From assembly GCF_023343835.1 (NCBI RefSeq), contig NC_064438.1, forward strand, positions 59,420,578 to 59,484,577: 64,000 nucleotides of DNA, in the 5' to 3' direction. Below, piece by piece: positions 58,840 to 64,000 of the stretch (position 1 is the stretch's first letter; each line of letters opens with the position of its first letter). The stretch comes from Lagopus muta. Its lineage: Eukaryota > Chordata > Aves > Galliformes > Phasianidae. Below the pieces are notes generated by a model. The model was not told the DNA's origin and did not search any database. It saw nothing but the letters and a program-made list of their open reading frames with translations. The position numbers and the translations under genes were made by a program.

Positions 58840-58925
58840 CTTTCGCTCGTGGAAGAACAGAGCAAAGTGACAAGAAACAGCTGCGAGTTCAAGGAATTGT
58901 CTACCTTGTTCTGATCTCCTGCCAG
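58840..58925 (+). pseudogene. ARHGAP32-like PX exon with -1 frameshift
   Basis: After a strong pyrimidine tract and GGTGCAG the exon reads 'LSLVEEQSKVTRNSCEFKEL', matching the ARHGAP32 segment leading into the PX domain. At about 58900 the frame slips: the rest of the match ('YLVLISCQ', then a GTACGT donor) is in another frame, while the original frame stops at TGA after four more codons. The exon is 86 bp where 87 (29 codons, phase 0 to 0) is expected, so a single base appears deleted. Either this is a true inactivating change or an assembly or sequencing error. Confidence 0.8.
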
Positions 58926-59596
58926 GTACGTGCCACGCTTTGTCCCCCCACGTGGTTGACCAGCACTGTGTCGCACCATGTTTGGTAACACAGCCTCACT
59001 CAGCTTTGATGGGACACTGGTCCCGTGTGGGCTTTTTCCCTTCCCCTGCAGCTCCGCCCTCAGAAGGATGCTGTGTGTGGTGCTGTGACCAGCTGGTCTG
59101 AAGGAAACCAATCCCTTAGGCAAAGAGTCCTAGGCCCAGTTTGTGCCGAGCTGCAGAGCGTGACCCAAGGTCACAAGCACGCACGCTTGGGCTGTGTGAG
59201 TGTGCGCGGCAGCTGTAGGGAGCACAGCAGAGATGCAATCAAGGAAATGTCCTTGATGTGCGGGGCTGCAGCAGGTGCCGGTGGTGAGGCTGCTGGGAGC
59301 CGTGGCCGGGGAGCAGATGCACCTGCAGCAATGATTCCTCTCACTGCCCTGCTGCTGCGCTGTCAGAGCGCCCTGGGTGAATGCATCTGCTGCTTTGTGC
59401 CAGTCCCCATCTGCTAGCAGAGGGACAGCTGCTTGGTCAAATGCTGCCTAATGGGCTGTCCCATTTGAACGGAGTGAACAGAGTGGTTGCTTCTAGAGCA
59501 CCTGCCTGTGCCAGAGGATAGCCAAGGGTAGTTCTCCGGTAATCTCTCAATACTGTGGTGTGTGAAGAGAGAAAATATGAGCGTGTTTCTCTTCAG
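58926..59596. other. Region where central PX exons are expected but absent
   Basis: In ARHGAP32 the residues following '..IACQ' form the PX core with the phosphoinositide-binding Arg motif ('KRSYEDF'). No frame in this 670-bp interval matches it in either orientation. Several acceptor-like sites occur (for example CCCCTGCAG at 59051) without a matching exon. Confidence 0.5.
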
Positions 59597-59674
59597 TTCC
59601 AGCTTGTCGTGCCTGCTGTGATGGGCGTCGCGTGCAGCGAGATCAGCTGTGGGCCTGACATGACACGGATGGAG
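59597..59674 (+). CDS. ARHGAP32-like exon, C-terminal end of the PX region
   Basis: 78 bp, phase 0 to 0, between TTCTCTTCAG and GTAGAG. It encodes 26 residues ending 'ISCGPDMTRME', which aligns with 'INCGPALTWME' in ARHGAP32. The N-terminal half ('FQLVVPAVMGVAC') is much more diverged from the expected helix ('..MAYLSRLSAIAG'). It joins in frame to the next exon ('ME' + 'AENNGKPLLV'). Confidence 0.75.
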
Positions 59675-59980
59675 GTAGAGTACGGAGCTCTGATTGGTCT
59701 TTGTTCCCTGATTTGAGCCAGCAGAGTGAGCTGCAGATGTGCTCTCCCGCTTTTCAAGAGAGAGCGAATCCTTGCGGCTCTATCAGTGTCACTGAAAAGC
59801 TGCCTTAAAGGCTTTCTTTCCTTGCTGCGGGCATGTTCTTAGCCTTGCCGTTCCTTCTTGTGTGCCCATGATAAGGACCGAGTGCATTTCCTGCAGCTTT
59901 CTCTGCTGACGTGCTCCTCAGCCTGAAATCCTCCTCGTTTGCCCTCAGCTCCTCACCATGGCCTGTGCTCTCTGTTTCAG

Positions 59981-60103
59981 GCTGAGAACAACGGGAAGCC
60001 CCTGCTGGTCCGTGAAGAGTCATCTCTTAATATCCCAGCTATTGCTGCTGCCCACGTTATTAAGAGATACGTTGCCCAGGCACCGGGTGAACTCTCCTTG
60101 GAG
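59981..60103 (+). CDS. ARHGAP32-like exon, PX-SH3 linker and SH3 start
   Basis: 123 bp, 41 codons, phase 0 to 0, between CTGTTTCAG and GTAAGC. It encodes 'KPLLVREESSLNIPAIAAAH' followed by 'VIKRYVAQAPGELSLE', the segment that precedes and begins the SH3 domain (the ALYDY-like strand is 'IKRYVAQAPGELSLE'). Strong match to ARHGAP32/33 at the protein level. Confidence 0.92.
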
Positions 60104-60682
60104 GTAAGCAGTTAAGGGTGTTCCTTGTTGTCCTGTACAGAAGAGTATAACATGTGAAGCTATCAGGAATATTCTCAGACAGCTTCAGAGTGTTTGGTGA
60201 GGTGAAGCCCAGCAGATGCGGTTCCAGATTAGACTTGCACTGGGTTGGATGCAGGGAGGAGTTCAGCCATCTCTAAACTATGGCTCTATTTGGCATTGGA
60301 ATCTTGTGATCAAAGAGCTACTGCCCAGTGTGGTAGCCTGGTCTCTGAGCAATGGCAGAGCATTGTATGGAGTGTGCAGACCTGTTCAGGATCAGTTCCG
60401 CTGACTTATGCCTGCGGTTTAATTGGAGCTCTCCCTTTGGCAAAGAGCCTGCTGCTTTTGAGAACCATTTCATACTGAACAGCTGAATTCTGTGTGTTGT
60501 GTATTGCAGTGACTCTTCTACCTCCACGTTCGGTTGTACGACTGCAAATGCCTGAAGAGCTGCACTGGTGCAATGGCTCTCAAGCTTGACGATATTGGGC
60601 AGTGCAGAAGAATGCAGTCATTTGAGCTGCGCTTTCCTCCCAGCCGTGCTGAAGCTGGGATTGACGTTGCAATCTCTTGCAG

Positions 60683-60760
60683 GTGGGAGACCTCGTGTGC
60701 GTCATCGATATGCCGCCTCAGGAGCTGAGCCCCCGCTGGAGAGGCAAGCACGGCTTTCAG
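60683..60760 (+). CDS. ARHGAP32-like exon, SH3 domain core
   Basis: 78 bp, 26 codons, phase 0 to 0, acceptor CTTGCAG and donor GTAGGC. It encodes 'VGDLVCVIDMPPQELSP' then 'RWRGKHGFQ'. In SH3 domains this region carries adjacent aromatic residues before the 'RG'; the first, which packs against proline-rich ligands, is Arg here (RW instead of WW). The fold-defining second Trp and the Gly are kept. Confidence 0.92.
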
Positions 60761-61536
60761 GTAGGCACAAGCTTCAGACGTGAGAGCGCAACTTGGGTCG
60801 AGGCAGGAATCTCAGCTTAGAGCTGCCCTGCCTGCACAGCATGGCTCCACATGGAAAATGGTTTCCCTGTGTTGGTGTCAGGGGACTTTGCCTTTTGCTG
60901 TGGGCTTAGGCCAGAGCTGAAAGTTGGTCTTTGTAGGAAACTGCCTCCTCAATTAACTTAGAAAGAAGAGCCGTCACGGCCACTGAACCGCACCTTTGGA
61001 AATGCAGCAGCTAGGACACGTGTTTCAGTGTCTCTGAGCACTTGTGCTTGCACCCATGCGGAAGGTGAAGTCAGTGTCTTTTAGGAAGTCGCTGCCTGTC
61101 AGCCGAGATGAGGCAGGGTAACAGAGCCTCTGTGTGCTTGCTGCTGCTGCTGGCTGCAGAAGGCTGGGTAGCTCAGAGCTGGAGATGGCAGCTGCATCTC
61201 AGTCAGCAAGCAGAAAGTTCATAGGCTGTGCTAACTCAGATCTAGCTGCATCAATCTATCATAATATATAGCTTCTGTATGAAGTCTTTCCCTTCGGGCA
61301 CACTTGATATTTAGGGGTGCATAGCACACTTGTCCTTTCCCCGCTCCATACACAGTTTTATGGATATTTGCCTGCCAATTTGGAATAATTATTAATTTTA
61401 AGCAGGCCATTTTTTTGTTGGATTGTCTTACGGAGCATCCGGCAGGCACGTTATGAGGAAAATGTGATGTTTGAACAGTTCAGGCCTGAGAAACGCTGCC
61501 TTCAGTATCACACCTCTCTTCTTCTTCTTGTTACAG

Positions 61537-61618
61537 GTTGGATTTTTCCCTGGTGAGTGCGTGGAGCTCATTAACGGAAAAATCCCGGAGTCTCTCATCA
61601 ATTCGGTGCCAAAGCCAG
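61537..61618 (+). CDS. ARHGAP32-like exon, SH3 end
   Basis: 82 bp, phase 0 to 1, after CTTCTTGTTACAG and before GTACGG. It encodes 'VGFFPGECVELINGKIPESL' and 'INSVPKP', the last SH3 strands ('GFFPGECVEL', with the conserved F-P-x-x-x-V-x-L) and the start of the linker to the RhoGAP domain. Confidence 0.92.
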
Positions 61619-62017
61619 GTACGGATGATCCATTTGATGGTGCAGGGAAGCAAAATGGAGTCTTTTTTGGGTGTGTTCCATGTTTAATACCTCCCTTATC
61701 CTTCCCACGTTATCCTGTGTGCTGATGATCCTTCATGCATAGCACGGGGCGTATGGCTGGTGTTTGTAGGCAGTGAGAATGAGGGAAGGCAAAGGTAGTT
61801 CTCCTGCAAGTCAGTACGAGGCTGAGAACAGCCAGCGTCCCTGGTGGACAGATAGAGGTCTGGTTGTGCTAGTGCTTCTGTGCTTGATCAGAACGTGGCT
61901 TTTCAAGAGGGTCCTTAATGCGCAGGTTGAGCAAGCTAAGCAAGAGGAGTGCATTAAACTCCATCAGAACGTGCAGAGATTTGGCCCAGTCCTCCTGTGT
62001 TTATGACTGGAGCTGGG

Positions 62018-62192
62018 GAAATCCTAGAATCCTTGTAGAATGGCTTGGCATGGAAGGGAGCTCAAGGATCATCAAGCTCCAAGCCCCCTGCCTCAAGCTG
62101 GGCTGCCAACCAAGCTCCACATTTAATGTGGGACTGGACCAGGCTGCCCAGGGCCCCATCCAGTCTGGCCTTGGACTCCTCCAGGGTTGGGG
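62018..62192 (-). mobile_element. CR1 fragment (antisense) in an intron
   Basis: Reverse-complement CR1: 'aatcctagaatccttgtaga', 'ggaagggagctcaaggatca', 'gaccaggctgcccagggccc', 'atccagtctggccttg'. It lies in the intron before the 62325 exon. Confidence 0.8.
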
Positions 62193-62324
62193 AAAATCCA
62201 TTTTGGTACGCACTTGCTCATCATGTTCTTCCCGTTTTGAGGTGCTCTGTAGAATGTGTTGTGCTCGGCCTCGTCCAACGGAGCCAAACCTGAGATGAAC
62301 TGGTTTCTTCCTTTTGTTGTGCAG

Positions 62325-62468
62325 TGCCAAAGAAGCGCGGCAAGCTCCTCACCTTCCTTCGTTCCGTGGTGAAGGCCCGGCCAAAGCAACGGAAAGAGCG
62401 GGAGGTGGAGAAGGAGAGGGTGTTCGGCCGTGACCTGGGAGAGCATCTTCTCCACTCTGGTCGTGATG
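62325..62468 (+). CDS. ARHGAP32-like exon, basic linker and RhoGAP N-cap
   Basis: 144 bp, phase 1 to 1, between CCTTTTGTTGTGCAG and GTAAGG. It encodes 'VPKKRGKLLTFLRSVVKARP', a Lys/Arg/Glu-rich stretch, and 'ERVFGRDLGEHLLHSGRD', the conserved start of the RhoGAP module ('VFGCDLGEHL' in the family, here Cys to Arg). The basic linker favours ARHGAP32 over ARHGAP33. Confidence 0.92.
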
Positions 62469-63058
62469 GTAAGGGACAGCCCATTCCTGAGAGCCTCCCT
62501 GTTTGGGAACCTAAAGCTGAAAGGGAGATGGTATCTAGCAAGGGGCAGGTTGATACCAATGGAGAAACGGGGAATGGGAGTTGACGACTGCAAGATAAAG
62601 TGAGTAGGTGATGGCTGCAAGGGAAATGCTCCTAAGGGACAAGCACATTTGTATTTGCTTAAAGCAAAGCCTGTAAGCCAATCCCCTGGTAGCCTGAAAA
62701 GAAAGGAAGCCTTTTGGCCAAAGAGAGTGTCCTGCCTCAGTTTCCCAGCTCCTTCCGGGCGTGAGATTTTCCACCTCCATTCCCGTGGGAGCTGTGATGG
62801 GACTTGCAATGTCTGCGGCTTCCCCGGAATTACTTTCTCCAGGCTGATTCCTAGGTCCTGGCATTTCTGGAACGCAAGGAACACATCTCTGTCCAGTTTC
62901 CTCAGCAGCTCCTGCAGAGGTGTCTCTGACAGCTGTCCCCTTCAAGGAAGAACACAGCAGTAGCCTGGCTGGGCTTAGTGGATGGGATGTGGCGGGAGCG
63001 TAGCCTGAGCCAGGACTTGAATGAGGAGCTCCAGTAACCGCCGGCACGTGTTCTTTAG

Positions 63059-63161
63059 TCCCCCAGGTCCTCCAGAGCTGCGCCGAGTTCATCGAGCAGC
63101 ATGGCGTGGTGCAGGGGATATACCGCCTGTCCGGCGTGGCGTCCAACGTCCAGAGACTGCG
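63059..63161 (+). CDS. ARHGAP32-like exon, RhoGAP arginine finger
   Basis: 103 bp, phase 1 to 2, between GTTCTTTAG and GTAAGA. It encodes 'VPQVLQSCAEFIEQHGVVQG' and 'IYRLSGVASNVQRLR'. The Arg in 'GIYRLSG' is the arginine finger that stabilises the GTP-hydrolysis transition state on Rho-family GTPases, and it is intact. Confidence 0.93.
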
Positions 63162-63425
63162 GTAAGAGTGCTGCGACTGACAGACACAGCTGCCAGCAGG
63201 GGCACGTGCCCTGTTGCGGGTGTTCAGAGGCCTGTGGGCCATGCCTTAGCACCAAGAGAAGGTCTCCTTTGGGAACATCCCATCCAGCGCGGCTGACGTG
63301 GTGCTGGTGGCCGAGTGGTTGTGTTCTCCTGTACATCAGGAAGCCCTTCCAACTCTTGATTGCATTGGGTGTGGCTTTTGACTTGCTTTCCTCTTTCTCA
63401 ACCGTTTTCGTGTCCTTCTCTGCAG

Positions 63426-63558
63426 CCAGGAATTTGAGTCTGAGCAGGTTCCTGAGCTAACCGTCCGCGACGTTCACAGCGCGAGCTCCCTCTGCAAAAT
63501 GTACTTCAGGGAGCTCCCGACCCCCCTGCTGACCGACCAGCTGTACGACAAGTTCTCG
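63426..63558 (+). CDS. ARHGAP32-like exon, RhoGAP middle helices
   Basis: 133 bp, phase 2 to 0, between CTTCTCTGCAG and GTAAGC. It encodes 'QEFESEQVPELTVRDVHSAS' and 'SLCKMYFRELPTPLLTDQLY' ending 'DKFS'. The 'LCK.YFRELP.PLLT' block, with Lys and Arg that contact the GTPase switch regions, is kept. About four residues between 'PELT' and 'VRDVH' are missing compared with the family, an in-frame deletion. The gene continues beyond the window. Confidence 0.93.
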
Positions 63559-64000
63559 GTAAGCACAAGGCAACGCCTTTCCTTTCCCTCTTCCCTGGGC
63601 CTCTTGGGAGATGGCTGCAGCAGTGCCCCAGCTCTGAGGCCCTTCTTCTGTTAGCGCCACGGGGTTTACTCGCATGTCTTTGCCACATCCTGCATTGTGC
63701 TGATGCCACTTCTGGTGGCCCCAGGAGGTGGTTATTTCCATATTCACAATGCTTACGAGAATTCCTGTGTTGTTTGTTTGTTTGTTTGTTTTTTGCTATT
63801 CCCAACTATTTCTGGAACGGGAAGGGAATTAATAGCCAAGGGTACTTGGAGATGAATGCCCCCTGCGAGGAGCTGAGCTGCCCAACCAGGCTGTAAACCG
63901 GCCCGGTGCTTGGACTCCTTGGCCGTGGTGGCACCAGCTGCGTGCCGCTATGTTCGCCAGTTGCCTCTGGGGAGGCCTAAAATCTTTCTCAGTGCTGACC
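63559..64000. other. Start of the next intron of the ARHGAP32-like gene
   Basis: No further exon before the window edge. Contains a (TTTG)n tract at about 63770-63794. Confidence 0.6.

Larger units (their letters stand above)
58840..63558 (+). pseudogene. ARHGAP32-like RhoGAP gene, partial at right edge, PX part defective
   Basis: Seven recognised exons on the plus strand (58840-58925, 59597-59674, 59981-60103, 60683-60760, 61537-61618, 62325-62468, 63059-63161, 63426-63558 counting the frameshifted one as the eighth) follow the order and spacing of ARHGAP32 (RICS, p250GAP), a brain-enriched GTPase-activating protein for Cdc42/Rac/Rho. The last seven are open and in phase, about 246 residues covering the PX end, SH3 and the first half of RhoGAP, and the gene continues past 64 kb. 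The first exon is one base short and PX core exons are missing. Preference for ARHGAP32 over ARHGAP33 rests on the linker 'VPKPVPKKRGKLLTFLRS'. Marked pseudogene for the PX damage; a shorter SH3-RhoGAP product remains possible. Confidence 0.7.

Noticed and set aside
62123-62884. 253-codon minus frame
   Set aside because: Antisense to a confirmed ARHGAP32-like exon (62325-62468), and runs into CR1 sequence.

Overview
The window reads as vertebrate nuclear DNA from a bird, most likely a galliform. The evidence is many CR1 LINE fragments ending in the avian ATTCTGTG-type 3' tail, avian ERVL-type LTRs, and intron-rich genes with GT-AG splice sites. There is no prokaryotic gene organisation. Most long open frames are chance frames or antisense shadows of CR1 copies, so few genes are called. 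Species and chromosome cannot be read from the sequence.

Layout. From 1 to about 44 kb the sequence is AT-rich and mostly non-coding: scattered CR1 pieces, solo LTRs, simple repeats, and two isolated CpG-rich islands (about 12.7-13.3 and 14.1-14.8 kb). One 5'-truncated CR1 (35.9-37.8 kb, minus) keeps a reverse transcriptase frame broken by a single stop codon. A TG...CA solo-LTR family of about 325-360 bp occurs four times in the same orientation (2.2, 3.0, 40.8, 50.2 kb), two copies with clear target-site duplications, plus two eroded relatives.

From about 44.4 kb the character changes: more CpG, denser repeats and gene fragments. The most unusual structure is at 45.06-46.40 kb. Two inverted, diverged copies of a CpG-rich promoter-like module (CCAAT box, NRF1-like site, ETS-like core) flank an array of 17 units of exactly 28 bp. 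Nearly every unit carries a CATGCG core resembling half or all of an NRF1 site, with no indel between unit cores over about 450 bp.

At 47.9-48.05 kb (minus) lies an isolated integrin alpha-like exon. The region 50-55 kb is a CR1/LTR pile-up, including a 579-bp LTR inserted inside a CR1.

The right end (about 56.0-63.6 kb, plus, running off the edge) is an ARHGAP32-like RhoGAP gene. Seven exons with matching phases encode the end of the PX region, an SH3 domain and the first part of the RhoGAP domain with its arginine finger. The exon carrying the start of the PX domain is one base short (frameshift and stop), and the central PX exons were not found. The SH3 ligand-binding Trp is Arg. This looks like a diverged paralogue: either a decaying duplicate or a shortened SH3-RhoGAP gene.
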